Source: Pichia kudriavzevii (Eukaryota; Ascomycota; Pichiomycetes; Pichiales; Pichiaceae). Taken from it: a stretch of DNA of 64,000 nt. This document shows positions 41,122 through 55,023 of the stretch, piece by piece (within the stretch, counting starts at the first letter, position 1; every line of letters begins with the position of its first letter). The translations under genes and the position numbers were made by a program. The stretch lies in NCBI RefSeq assembly GCF_003054445.1, contig NC_042506.1:1805501-1869500 (forward strand). Reading direction: 5' to 3'. Below the pieces are notes generated by a model. The model saw only the letters and a program-made list of their open reading frames with translations, was not told the origin of the DNA and made no database searches.

Positions 41122-42174
41122 AGTAGCTAGTCAAAGAATAAAGTGACCAAGTGAATGTTATGCAGGTGGAATGTTGTATCTGTAAGAGAGATAACTTGGA
41201 ATATAATATAAAAAATTCGGAAATCCTGATATGTCTATTTTGTCTGGCACGTTTCAAAATAGTAACAAAAGCGAGGGGTCACAATGAATTATTAACCAGC
41301 GGGTTCAAAGAAACAATCACTAGAGGAACATTTACTGTGTTTTCAAACAAAAGGGAGCGCTGCCATGTCAAGAACAGATGGTTTGGCTTATATGGTAAAT
41401 TAGTTGCATTATTATACAGTCAAGATCAAACTGCAGACATTCTAAGGAAGAGTGAAAACTTAGTTATATATTCGAAGAATTAGAGTCCATAATTTGAGGT
41501 ACAAGTTATTAGAGATTCCGTCAAAAAATATGCTAAGGGGTTCAACCGTTGAAACTTTGTGCCCTGGAAATAGCACGCATCATTCTATGATAAGGTCAAT
41601 AATACTAAATTTAAGTCAATTTTGACGGGGAAGAGGGGCATCTAGATGTAGAGTCATTCTAGTGAGACAGGATCACAAGTTATACGGAGAAGAGCTACAT
41701 GGCGAAATCAAGTGTTCGTAGAAACAAAGATAGTTGTTAGATGATGGAATGTGAATAGAGGAGATAGATAAAAACCCAAGCTTGAAAATAATTACTCTAT
41801 TATGTGCAAAACATGTACTGGTCTTGGGTCGATAATTCCCCTAACAGTGGAAGCTTTGAGGGGGGGTCCTTTTCATGGATTGGAAATTAGAATGTTGCAA
41901 AGATATTTTTACTTATGAATAGATTGCAGAAAAGTGGGGAAGTAAACTTTATATTTTCTGATAGAGAAACCAAGTCAAAATGCCCATCCCTAGAGGATAA
42001 TTGGCAAGTCATCATGTTCACTCGTGTTTCATATCTGTGGTCATGACTAGAGTTGGCATTGAACTTTGGGCTCCCTATGTTTTGATGATTTATCCAGCTC
42101 CTATATTTTTGCACCTTTATTTGGTAGCTTCCTTTAGATCATTTAAGAGAAAAACAACCAATCTGTAAGGGTGT
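41122..42174. other. Intergenic, formin promoter and RWD-protein gene 3' side
   Basis: Holds the formin promoter. A 107-codon ORF at 41160-41483 is listed separately. The minus-strand frame at 41887-42114 shows no family features and is taken as chance. Confidence 0.45.
41160..41483 (+). CDS. Possible small CxxC protein, unrecognised
   Basis: A 107-codon ORF that starts only 38 bp from the divergent formin ATG. It begins MQVECCICKRDNLEY and has a second CxxC in LICLFCLARF, giving C-x2-C-x17-C-x2-C, a possible zinc ribbon or treble clef. The rest is basic and moderately hydrophobic (KNRWFGLYGKLVALLY). The N-terminal cysteine pairs faintly recall Atg14-type termini, but the length and the remainder do not fit. 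A promoter of under 40 bp argues against an independent gene. It may be real with an overlapping promoter, a relic, or chance. Confidence 0.3.
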   Translation: MQVECCICKRDNLEYNIKNSEILICLFCLARFKIVTKARGHNELLTSGFKETITRGTFTVFSNKRERCHVKNRWFGLYGKLVALLYSQDQTADILRKSENLVIYSKN

Positions 42175-43593
42175 CTATGTCAGGTTGTAACTCATCTCCT
42201 TATTGGCTGAATACCAGCTTAGGAATTCAGCCTTTTCATTCATAAATTTTTGAATGTTGTATTGAAAAAAGTTTAACTGACTTGGAATGCTCCAGTATTT
42301 TTCAGAGTCCGACTCAAGATTACTCAGATTTATGGTAGCCACGTCACTCGAAAACGTATCAAAGTTCTTATTGATGTTATTGATCAGTTTACCAAAAATC
42401 AACCTCACATTTGTGTCTGATATTGAATTTATCATTTCTATGTTGTTGCTGTCCGACATATCTACCGAGAGCTTTATACCTTTCTTTGGGGCATTCAAAT
42501 ACTCTTTTGGAATATCGAGTTTAATATGCAATTTTTCGATTGTTATTTGATCCAATTCGTTAAATTCTAATGTAAGATGATCATCTTTGAAGAGCAGGAA
42601 TAGTTTGAAGGTTACCCCACGAGGGGTTGTCCTACAAACTTTGAGCCCGTAATCTTTGAACCTTTGTTTAAACCTGTCTACTTCTTCTGTTCTTTTTTGA
42701 TATTTGGCGTGATCTAACAAGGTTTTTTCTTCGGATTTCGCAACCTTCTTTTGGTTCTTCTGTTTCTCCTTGGCTTGCTCCTTTAATTGCTGCTCCTTTA
42801 CGGACTCTTGCTTCATATTCATAACTTTGACTAGTTTAATGGTATCCTTCTTTTCCATAGATAAAAACTTCTCAAGGTATTTATCTAAGGTCTTGATCAT
42901 ACCTAGTAAATTGTTACCTCCAACAACTTCAATTTTAAGTTCACCCTGGTCCTCTTGTTCGTTATTGTCCTCACTCTTTTTGTTTTCCTCCACCTTCTTT
43001 TCACTGACTTTCTTTTTCGTGCTGTGTTTCTTTGCCTTCTTTTTAAGCGACCGGTTTTCCAATATAGTGTTAACAATCTGCTTGAAACCAATCTCAATAT
43101 TTAAACTGTATCCTCTTGGAATATTATCATCTAAAACCATGATCGATGGCGTTCCATGGTTTTGAGGATAGCTCTGGGGGATACACAAAGTAAGAGTTAG
43201 AAGCCCCAAGTCGTAAGGAAAATCGGGATCAGAGGGTTTCAGCAAAAACGTCATGAATAGTTCATCACGATTGTCCTTATCGTTTATGATTTTTTCAAAA
43301 AATGACAACGGGTCAGTCGACAACGATTTTATAGATATACCATTGGCGGTAATTGGATTGACATAGCCAAGCAAGTTCTGTAATTCTCTGTAAAGGGGCT
43401 TAGGCTGTGGTTTCTTTGGTTTGACTTCGTCGGTTTTTGAATCCTTGGGTTTCTTGGCACTGTTTTGCAATTTACCATTCGTGGGTCTTTTATTCTTGGA
43501 TTTGGGTTTCGGTTTCGGTTTCCTTTCCTCCTCGTTCCTGTCACCGGCTATCTGCTTATCTAATTTTCCGTCCTGCTGGGTACGTTCGGACAT
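42175..43593 (-). CDS. Lysine-rich protein with RWD-like domain, function unknown
   Basis: A 472-residue protein that I cannot assign to a named gene. The N-terminus (about 10-70) is very basic (RKPKPKPKSKNKRP, KPKKPQPKPLY). An RWD-like alpha/beta segment follows, with LFMTFLLKPSDPDFPYD, LTLTLCIPQSYPQNHG and the PSIMVLDDNIPRGY strand; proline-containing YP turns of this type are typical of RWD folds. A Lys/Glu-rich coiled region (about 190-310) leads to a conserved-looking C-terminal half with DYGLKVCRTTPRGVTFKLFLLF and LHIKLDIPKEYLN, possibly a second similar fold. Start is the first in-frame ATG (MSERTQQDG). Cytosolic or nuclear, no membrane segment or signal peptide. Coding status is secure; function is not. 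Confidence 0.8.
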   Translation of the reverse strand: MSERTQQDGKLDKQIAGDRNEEERKPKPKPKSKNKRPTNGKLQNSAKKPKDSKTDEVKPKKPQPKPLYRELQNLLGYVNPITANGISIKSLSTDPLSFFEKIINDKDNRDELFMTFLLKPSDPDFPYDLGLLTLTLCIPQSYPQNHGTPSIMVLDDNIPRGYSLNIEIGFKQIVNTILENRSLKKKAKKHSTKKKVSEKKVEENKKSEDNNEQEDQGELKIEVVGGNNLLGMIKTLDKYLEKFLSMEKKDTIKLVKVMNMKQESVKEQQLKEQAKEKQKNQKKVAKSEEKTLLDHAKYQKRTEEVDRFKQRFKDYGLKVCRTTPRGVTFKLFLLFKDDHLTLEFNELDQITIEKLHIKLDIPKEYLNAPKKGIKLSVDMSDSNNIEMINSISDTNVRLIFGKLINNINKNFDTFSSDVATINLSNLESDSEKYWSIPSQLNFFQYNIQKFMNEKAEFLSWYSANKEMSYNLT

Positions 43594-44000
43594 GGTTTCT
43601 CTGGTTGTCACACAACGTTAAAGATGTTGGAATACTTTAGAGTCAAAACTTTGGACAAGAGAGAAATAAATTTTAGACAGTGAAAAAAAAAAAAAGACAT
43701 TCTCATTTCCTCACATGTATTTTTTTTACATTGGTAACCAGCATCTTTTTGCTATTCATTGCAATATCTGATTTATCTTGTAAATCGTCAAAGATACTAT
43801 AATATAAGTAAAGTTATACATGAGCTCAAACGTGGCAAATACAATACATACGAACCTTACCGAGAAGACAACTACTTAGTACGACAATGTGTAGATTACA
43901 CTAATTATATGTGGAGAGAAGCTAAGTATTGAACGTAGGTTTATAAAAAAGATAAATAGAAAAGAGTCGTCCAAACAGAATACTCTGTCTATAACAACCA
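43594..44000. other. Intergenic, promoter of the RWD-like gene and POT1 3' region
   Basis: 407 bp between two minus-strand genes, with an A tract near 43682-43695. Nothing else recognised. Confidence 0.5.
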
Positions 44001-45260
44001 TTATTCCTTCAAAAATATTGTGGCTGCACCTTGGCCGCCACCAATGCACATGCTTACAACACCATATTCACCAGCATTTAGTTCCCTTAGTAGGGTACAT
44101 GTTTGTCGAGCGCCAGTGCATCCCAAAGGATGGCCAAGAGCAATTGCCCCGCCTCTAGGATTGACCTTGTTGATGTCAATATGTGAGGCCTGTATTGAAT
44201 ATAGGGCCTGGCCGGCAAACGCTTCGTTGATTTCGAAAACAGATACATCCGATACAGCAAGATTGGCCTTGTTCAAGACATCTGGAATTGCAACTGAAGG
44301 GCCAATGCCCATAATGTTTGGTGGGACGCCCACAACCGAAGTTGCAATATATTTCCCCAAAACCGCCAAGTGGAGCTTTGCTGCTAGACGTCTAGTCATT
44401 AAAAGCACAGCAGCAGCACCGTCTGAGATTTGTGAGGAGTTGCCGGCATGTGAAGCACCATTCTTTTTAAAGGCTGGCTTAAGCCTTTGGAGAGATTCTC
44501 GTGTGACGCCCTTTCGAGGCCCTTCATCTGTATCTACAACAACTGTTTTCCTCCTTGGCTCTCCACCTTCTTCATCACCTTCTTCTTCAACTTCTTCTTC
44601 AACTTCAACTTTTATTGGTAAAATTTCATCTTTAAACAAGCCTGTACTAATTGCAATTTCAGCCTTCTTATAGGAATTTGCCGCAAATTCATCCTGCTCC
44701 TCTCTGCCAATGCGGTACTTTTCATTTACATTTTCACTGGTAGTACCCATTGGTAATAAACAATCCTTTGCCTCTTTGGAGGCCGTCTGTACAAGTGGGG
44801 AAATCTTTGGAACAGCTTGCGGACCATAATTCTGCGACATGCTCTCAACACCTGCAGCCAACCCACATTCAATCTGCCCCGTCTTAATCTTATTGGCTAT
44901 ATCATTGATGGCCATCAATCCAGACGAACATTGTCTATTGAGCGCTATAAAGGGAACCGAAGATGGGATACCAGAGGCAATTGCCGCAGCCCGATGTTCA
45001 TTAACACCTGCTCCAGGATTCAAGACATTACCGACAGCAACATCACCAATGAGAGAAGGATCAATCTTGACCTTGTGAAACATTTCCACCAATAATTTAT
45101 ATAAAATGACATCTGAATTGATGTCTCTAAATGCACCCTTACCACTTTTAGTTAGTGCAGTTCTATATGCGGCAACAATAACAACATCGTCTTCTTTTTT
45201 CAAACTGTACTCCGAGCCTGTACTTTTCAAATGGTCACTTATCTGATTGAGTCTTTGCAT
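44001..45260 (-). CDS. POT1: Peroxisomal 3-ketoacyl-CoA thiolase
   Basis: Last enzyme of peroxisomal beta-oxidation: it cleaves 3-ketoacyl-CoA with CoA to acetyl-CoA and a shortened acyl-CoA. The 419-residue product begins with a canonical PTS2 peroxisome signal (RLNQISDHL, residues 3-11), imported via Pex7. Thiolase motifs are intact: nucleophile Cys111 in NRQCSSGL, INEAFAGQALY, His377 in GGAIALGHPLGCTG and Cys405 in CIGGGQG. A strongly acidic insert (about residues 215-232, EVEEEVEEEGDEEGGE) sits in the loop domain where the S. cerevisiae enzyme has a short linker. Oleate and glucose control is usual for this gene, but I could not identify a clear oleate-response element upstream. Confidence 0.96.
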   Translation of the reverse strand: MQRLNQISDHLKSTGSEYSLKKEDDVVIVAAYRTALTKSGKGAFRDINSDVILYKLLVEMFHKVKIDPSLIGDVAVGNVLNPGAGVNEHRAAAIASGIPSSVPFIALNRQCSSGLMAINDIANKIKTGQIECGLAAGVESMSQNYGPQAVPKISPLVQTASKEAKDCLLPMGTTSENVNEKYRIGREEQDEFAANSYKKAEIAISTGLFKDEILPIKVEVEEEVEEEGDEEGGEPRRKTVVVDTDEGPRKGVTRESLQRLKPAFKKNGASHAGNSSQISDGAAAVLLMTRRLAAKLHLAVLGKYIATSVVGVPPNIMGIGPSVAIPDVLNKANLAVSDVSVFEINEAFAGQALYSIQASHIDINKVNPRGGAIALGHPLGCTGARQTCTLLRELNAGEYGVVSMCIGGGQGAATIFLKE

Positions 45261-46006
45261 CTTTGTACAACAGTGGCAATTCTAACCTTTCATTTTGTTG
45301 ATTATCATTACTTTACATACAATTATTCACATATTGGTCCTTATATAGAGTTTAGTACATGAGAAAAATCAAAAAAAAAATCATATTTCAATTTGGCCGA
45401 TACTAGAATGACATAAAAAAAAGATAATACTCCGAGTTTGTGGAGAAGAGGGGGGATAACAGGAAAATAGAAAAAGGAAAGAGGGGGGGGGAAGAGGAGA
45501 TGAAAAAGATACTCCGAAACGGCGGCTCAGCTCTTGAACAAATGGGGTAACAAGGTAGGGAGCAATGTGGATGACTCCCATTTCCAGTTTGGGAATAGTG
45601 CACTAAATACTTGGATCGATCCATCTAATCTCGGCATTGCACTATCCCATTTTTTGAATTTTATTTTTTTTGCCGCATATACGCGAAAAAAAAAATAAAT
45701 AAATAAAAAAAAAATAAATAAAAAATAAATAAATAAATAAATAAAAAATAAAAAAAAATAAAAAAAAATAAATAAATAAATAAAAATAAAACATGGCCCC
45801 GCGCGCCACAGAAAAGTAGAAAAAGAAAAGGGAGGCAGTGAGAAGGGCTAGATTTGTGATGTCATTCGCATGCAACATGGTCTTATGCGAAAATAGATCT
45901 ACTTTAGCATCAAATTAGTTCTGATAATAGTTCAAGTCCCTCCTTTTATACAATCTAAATCAATCAATCTAGACCATAACTACTAGTAAAAATAATAAGA
46001 GAGTGA
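45261..46006. other. Intergenic, POT1 promoter and simple repeats
   Basis: POT1 promoter region. It contains two ACTCCG boxes (about 45430 and 45511), the second within CCGAAACGG, a possible zinc-cluster site, and a long A/T microsatellite at 45688-45790. Pol III terminator for the tRNA lies near 45988-45992. Confidence 0.45.
45688..45790 (+). repeat. A-rich microsatellite (AAAT)n
   Basis: About 100 bp made only of A and T in AAAT/AAATAAAT units with longer A-runs. Confidence 0.9.
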
Positions 46007-46089
46007 TGAGTGTGCTGGGGATCGAACCCAGGAAATCCTAAGAAAATCAGGTTCTGATCCTGACGCCTTAACCTCTCGGCCACACACCC
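46007..46089 (-). tRNA. tL(CAG): tRNA-Leu(CAG)
   Basis: An 83-nt type II tRNA without intron. Acceptor stem pairs GGGTGTG with CACACTC, and discriminator is A73 (complement of T at 46007). D arm is GCCGAGAGGTTAAGGC. Anticodon stem TCAGG/CCTGA closes the loop ATCAGAA, giving anticodon CAG with U33 and A37. The variable arm is about 15 nt, and the T arm is CTGGG/CCCAG around TTCGATC. A T5 terminator follows. A CUG-reading type II tRNA could be leucine or serine, but A73 is a leucine identity element, serine tRNAs normally carry G73, and Candida tRNA-Ser(CAG) has G33. Leucine is therefore the better call. Confidence 0.9.
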
Positions 46090-46669
46090 ATCTGAAATGT
46101 AGCTCTTGAAACAGACTAGGGCCCGGAATTACCCCTATTCTTGTGATTTCATAACAGTCCTGTCTTCGAAACTCAGTTGCCCCTTTTCTGTCCTCTTTTT
46201 ATATCTTTGAAATAGACTGTGTTTCTTGTGAGCAGTTAGTCAGTGTTGTCTTACGCTTGAAGAGGTGATTGAGCCGGGGAGAAAGACTACATAGTTAATG
46301 GCATTTAACTTACAACGTTATATATGCTGCTACTCTAAGGTATCTGACTTGTGGGCTCTTTGTTTTTGTTTGTTTGATTAAATAGTGTCACGCAAAATTA
46401 GGGTTTACTCTAATTCAGAAGTTAAACATTTCCCCCCCTGGAGGCTCAGAAGAATAACGGTATATAAACTTTAAAACGCGCTCCACGTGTGGAGAAATAG
46501 TTGCAATTCCTATACTGATAGAAATGAGGTTGGAAACTACTGCCACGAGCTGTAGAGGAAAGGAGAGAGGTGGGGGATAACAATACGTACCTTTTTTTTT
46601 CACCCAACAATCAGACTGTGCATAGACCAGACAGTATCATTACAAGACTTTTCCTTTTACAGCCAAACA
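46090..46669. other. Intergenic, tRNA 5' flank and ALG1 promoter
   Basis: 580 bp with no coding frame. A C-run at 46432-46438 and a T-run near 46592 are the only simple features; the rest is presumed ALG1 promoter. Confidence 0.45.
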
Positions 46670-48115
46670 ATGTTGACCGACTGGATCAAGTATGTGGGGC
46701 TCCCACAGGAATACTGGTCGTTCTCCAAGTACACATGGGCACTAGTTTTCCTCTGGCTATCCACGCCCACCCTCTATGTTATCTATAGTCGATATCAATA
46801 CATTTGCCGTGTATTTGAACGTCGGAGCAACATCATAGTGTCTGAGCAGCAGAACGAGGTGGTCATTGTAGTTCTAGGAGATTTAGGACACTCTCCAAGG
46901 ATGTCATACCATGCCAGAAGCTTTGAGAAACTGGGTTACCAGGTCAACCTCTGTGGGTATTTGGAGAGTAATTTACCGGATTACCTCAAAACTCCAGACA
47001 TTTCCGTGTACGATGTTCCTGTTATTAAGAATAAGAGAAATTTACCATACATTCTCTTTGCCTTTATGAAAGTTTCCTCTCAATTCTTTGACCTTACGTG
47101 GCTCTTGAAAGACGTTATCGATGATGGCACCAGGTATGTCCTTGTTCAGAATCCACCCTCTCTACCGGTTCTTTTAATTATCGGATTGATAAAGAAGTTT
47201 TGGGCGCCGCACATTCAAATCATTGTAGATTGGCACAATCTAAACTGGAGTATTTTAAACTTAAAATACAAAAATGAAAACAATAAAATGGTGAGATTTA
47301 TGAAAATGTATGAAAAATATTGTGCTAGAAAAGTGGCGGATTTTAATATAACAGTCTCTCAAACACTCAAGGAGTATCTCATTGAGACATTCCAGCTGAA
47401 AAAAGATAAAGTCCTAACTTTGTATGATCGTCCAAGCAATATCTTCAGTCCCTTGGATTCACGTGAGCAATTGAAAGATATAGTTACAAATAACAAACTA
47501 GTGTTTGGTGATATAAACTACAACCAAAACAATGATCGCATTTTAATAACTTCAACTTCGTTTACGCAGGATGAAGATTTCACAATTTTGGTGGAGGCGT
47601 TGAATATCTTGGATGTCCAACTGAAGAACTCGTCGTCGCCCAAAAGGATTATTATGATTGTTACGGGAAAAGGCCCTATGCAGGAAGATTTCCACAGAAT
47701 GCTTGATTCATACCCTTGGAAGAAAGTAATTATCAAGAACTTGTGGTTGCCTATTGCAGATTATCCAAAGATTCTGAAAATTGCAGACCTTGGAATTTCT
47801 CTGCATTATTCGTCATCAGGCCTTGATTTGCCAATGAAAATAGTTGATTTGTTTGGATCGGGGGTTCCTGTAATTACGATGAATTTCACCGGGATCTCGG
47901 AGCTTGTTAAGGATGGCATTAATGGATTAATAATGAAAAATAACACAGACGCATCTGAAATGGCAGATAAAATTTCGAGTCTACTTTTTAGAGACGTTAA
48001 AAGGTACGTGACTCTAAAGGAAGGAGCTCTACTAGAGAGTCAAAGACACTGGAATGATGAATGGGATGAGAAATTAAAACCACTGGTATGTATCAACAAT
48101 CATGCACACCTCTAA
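46670..48115 (+). CDS. ALG1: Chitobiosyldiphosphodolichol beta-1,4-mannosyltransferase Alg1
   Basis: Alg1 adds the first mannose to GlcNAc2-PP-dolichol on the cytosolic face of the ER, an essential step of N-glycan precursor synthesis. The 481-residue GT33 enzyme has an N-terminal membrane anchor (about 23-41, TWALVFLWLSTPTLYVIY), then VVIVVLGDLGHSPRMSYHA, the VQNPPSLPVL segment near 162, IIVDWHNLNWSIL near 183-195, NITVSQTLKEYL, LYDRPSNIFSPL, and the nucleotide-binding half with SSTSFTQDEDF, LHYSSSGLDLPMKIVDLFG and NGLIMKNN. These are the standard Alg1 landmarks, and length matches yeast (449 aa) closely. First of four tandem + strand genes. Confidence 0.96.
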   Translation: MLTDWIKYVGLPQEYWSFSKYTWALVFLWLSTPTLYVIYSRYQYICRVFERRSNIIVSEQQNEVVIVVLGDLGHSPRMSYHARSFEKLGYQVNLCGYLESNLPDYLKTPDISVYDVPVIKNKRNLPYILFAFMKVSSQFFDLTWLLKDVIDDGTRYVLVQNPPSLPVLLIIGLIKKFWAPHIQIIVDWHNLNWSILNLKYKNENNKMVRFMKMYEKYCARKVADFNITVSQTLKEYLIETFQLKKDKVLTLYDRPSNIFSPLDSREQLKDIVTNNKLVFGDINYNQNNDRILITSTSFTQDEDFTILVEALNILDVQLKNSSSPKRIIMIVTGKGPMQEDFHRMLDSYPWKKVIIKNLWLPIADYPKILKIADLGISLHYSSSGLDLPMKIVDLFGSGVPVITMNFTGISELVKDGINGLIMKNNTDASEMADKISSLLFRDVKRYVTLKEGALLESQRHWNDEWDEKLKPLVCINNHAHL

Positions 48116-48318
48116 TATAGCAATTATTTAAAAAAAGAGGCATATGATATCTGTTATCAGCGCGGTCCAGATTTGTATATACGGTAGCATGAAACTAAAA
48201 GATGCCCCATTTTTTATAAGCTCCTTGAATATGCTATTATCTAATGTAGATATTCATTCTTTTTGCTTTCTTCTGAGAGATTGCCTATTAATTGCTGGAT
48301 TGCTTTGCTACGAGGACG

Positions 48319-49812
48319 ATGGGGATTGAGTTACGTTCCGCCTATGGTGACACAGGCATAGATTGTATAACCCTATTTCACGAAACCAACTCTTCCGAAG
48401 ATGATCTCTACAACCCCGAGGGAAGTATCTACGAGGTGATTCCGGGCAATGGTGAGAAGACTGTTAGATTCAAAGAAGCACTTGTAACAAACGATACATC
48501 TTCTGAGGCGGAGAGTGATGTCAATTCTTTAGTGGGGAAATGTACATCTGCTCCACATCTTATGGAGATGTTTGTAGATAACAAAAGTAGTGTAAGCAAC
48601 TCTGGAAACAGTGGTGTATGCAAGCATAGAATAAATACCAGTCAAGAAGAATGTACAAGTAGTTGTTACGAGAATGATTTAAGCTGCGATGATAATATTA
48701 GTAATGAGGTGTTTGCTAATACAAAAAGTTTTGATAAAGAACCCAGTTATTTAAGTTCCGAAAAGGTACAATCACTGCAATTTTCACAAATTAATTTTGA
48801 ACCAACTTATAATCTTGATTCTAGAAAATTCAAACAGCCGGAAACCAAATCTAAACACCAAATAAAGGAACCACCTCTTGAAGAAAAGACTGAAATCTAC
48901 AAATCTAACAACCAGTGTAAGGTCCTTATCCCAAAAGATAAAAATGTTGCACTGACAGCTGGTGGTGGTATCCAAGAAACCAGTCATACGTTACATAAAC
49001 CACCTAGAAGAAGAGGTAAAAAAGACTGGAATGAAGTTTCTGATACTTTTCGGAATGAATCGAATCCGTCAACAGGAAGTTTGCGTAAACGACTTTTACA
49101 GAAATGGAGATTTCAGAAAAAAAACAAGGAACCCCCACAAAAAATCGCTGAACTAGACGAAGTTGTCCAATCTCAAAGTGATACTATGGGTTCATTAGAA
49201 GATGTGTGTCGGAAGCTACAAAGGGAAAATTCCGAATTGAAAAGAAACTATAATCGGGAACTACAGGAAAAGCAAACTTTATGTGAGAAGTTATACCAAA
49301 CTCATCTAGAATTAGATAAAGCTGTAGTTCAGCTCAATGTACTGAGACAAACCAAAAAGATGGATGATACGACTATCATGAGCTTAAACGGAATTCTGAA
49401 TTCTCAGAGTTATTTGCGGGAACAACTCGAATGTACCAAGGGGTTGATTGAAATTGCACAGAATAAGAACGCCTTCTTACAAGAGCTATTTATGTTTATC
49501 TCAAAAAAGCTTAACCATATATACCGATATACATTGGCACCAGCCTTTTTCCTTATCGAAGATACTCTGGACATATCAGGTGACTTCTTGAAAGGTGACT
49601 CTGATCACACAATTCAAGATTTTGTTGACATGCATCTGGTATTATTCAAAGAAATCTACGAAATGACAGCCATAGATGAGGTCAAAGACATACCAGTATT
49701 TCAGGAGAAACAGAAAGAAATGGTTGCTCAAATAGACTGCTATTTTCTACGACTAAACAAAATCATTGCTACGAAGATGGAAAACCTTGTCCATCAGAGG
49801 TGTCTCGTATAG
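48319..49812 (+). CDS. Coiled-coil protein, family not recognised
   Basis: A 497-residue protein starting MGIELRSAYGDTG. The first half is low-complexity, Ser/Asn/Glu/Lys-rich and probably disordered (1-230), then a basic patch (KPPRRRGKKDW near 232). A coiled coil runs from about 285 to 365 (SLEDVCRKLQRENSELKRN, LCEKLYQTHLELDKAVVQL), followed by a helical C-terminal domain with LFMFISKKLNHIYRYTLAPA and VFQEKQKEMVAQIDCYFLRL. No membrane segment or signal peptide is seen. It could be a cytoskeletal, spindle-pole or signalling scaffold, but nothing seen proves this. It lies 203 bp after ALG1 and 268 bp before ARO1 on the same strand. Confidence 0.8.
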   Translation: MGIELRSAYGDTGIDCITLFHETNSSEDDLYNPEGSIYEVIPGNGEKTVRFKEALVTNDTSSEAESDVNSLVGKCTSAPHLMEMFVDNKSSVSNSGNSGVCKHRINTSQEECTSSCYENDLSCDDNISNEVFANTKSFDKEPSYLSSEKVQSLQFSQINFEPTYNLDSRKFKQPETKSKHQIKEPPLEEKTEIYKSNNQCKVLIPKDKNVALTAGGGIQETSHTLHKPPRRRGKKDWNEVSDTFRNESNPSTGSLRKRLLQKWRFQKKNKEPPQKIAELDEVVQSQSDTMGSLEDVCRKLQRENSELKRNYNRELQEKQTLCEKLYQTHLELDKAVVQLNVLRQTKKMDDTTIMSLNGILNSQSYLREQLECTKGLIEIAQNKNAFLQELFMFISKKLNHIYRYTLAPAFFLIEDTLDISGDFLKGDSDHTIQDFVDMHLVLFKEIYEMTAIDEVKDIPVFQEKQKEMVAQIDCYFLRLNKIIATKMENLVHQRCLV

Positions 49813-50056
49813 CTGTGCAGCTCTAAATGTATAGCTTAGCAGAAATAAGCTAGCGCTAATTATGTAATTTAATTTCCAATTTTTTTTTTTTTCATTTTTC
49901 TCTCTTTCTGTTACACCCTATGAGTAATTTTCAGTCTTCCAAGTGGATCGAATGACTGGCTCCGGAGAATCGACTGCGGAATAGGAGTATAGAGGTTCTT
50001 TATATTTTTCAGGTTGGCACTTTCACCATTTAGGCTTAAAGGGCACCTACAGATAA

Positions 50057-54763
<4,707 letters not shown>

Positions 54764-54887
54764 CCAACTACTAGTCTTTGGGAGCTTAGACATATGTCTA
54801 TATGAAAGCGTATGATTAGTTAATCTTAGTTGTATAAAAATGATATACAGGCAATAGCTATAAGCAAAACAGAAAAAGAAAATCGCC

Positions 54888-54983
54888 ATGGATTTGAATA
54901 ATTTATTTAGCACATACGCGTATATACGCCAGACAAAGGTATGTTTATTTGCCTTGAATTTTAGTTCGTACTCTCAATGCTGA
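54888..54983 (+). other. Possible upstream ORF in the RAD59 leader
   Basis: An ATG-started frame of 31 codons (MDLNNLFSTYAYIRQTK and onward) ends at a TGA about 36 bp before the RAD59 ATG. It contains GTATGT at 54939-54944, a perfect yeast 5' splice sequence, but joining to the downstream TTTTAG or TTTCTAG sites does not give the RAD59 frame and no TACTAAC lies between. I therefore list it only as a possible uORF. Confidence 0.25.
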
Positions 54984-55011
54984 GCTCTTTCTAGGTATTC
55001 ATTTCTTGTAA

Positions 55012-55023
55012 ATGTCTCTATGA
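55012..55023 (+). other. Minimal uORF overlapping the RAD59 start codon
   Basis: ATG TCT CTA TGA. The uORF stop overlaps the RAD59 ATG as ATGA, at 55020-55023. Scanning ribosomes would meet this uORF first; RAD59 would need leaky scanning or reinitiation. Alternatively transcription starts between the two ATGs. Confidence 0.5.

Noticed and set aside
43421-43640. Hydrophobic + strand frames (FLDLGFGFGF type)
   Set aside because: Complement of the Lys/Pro-rich N-terminus of the RWD-like gene.
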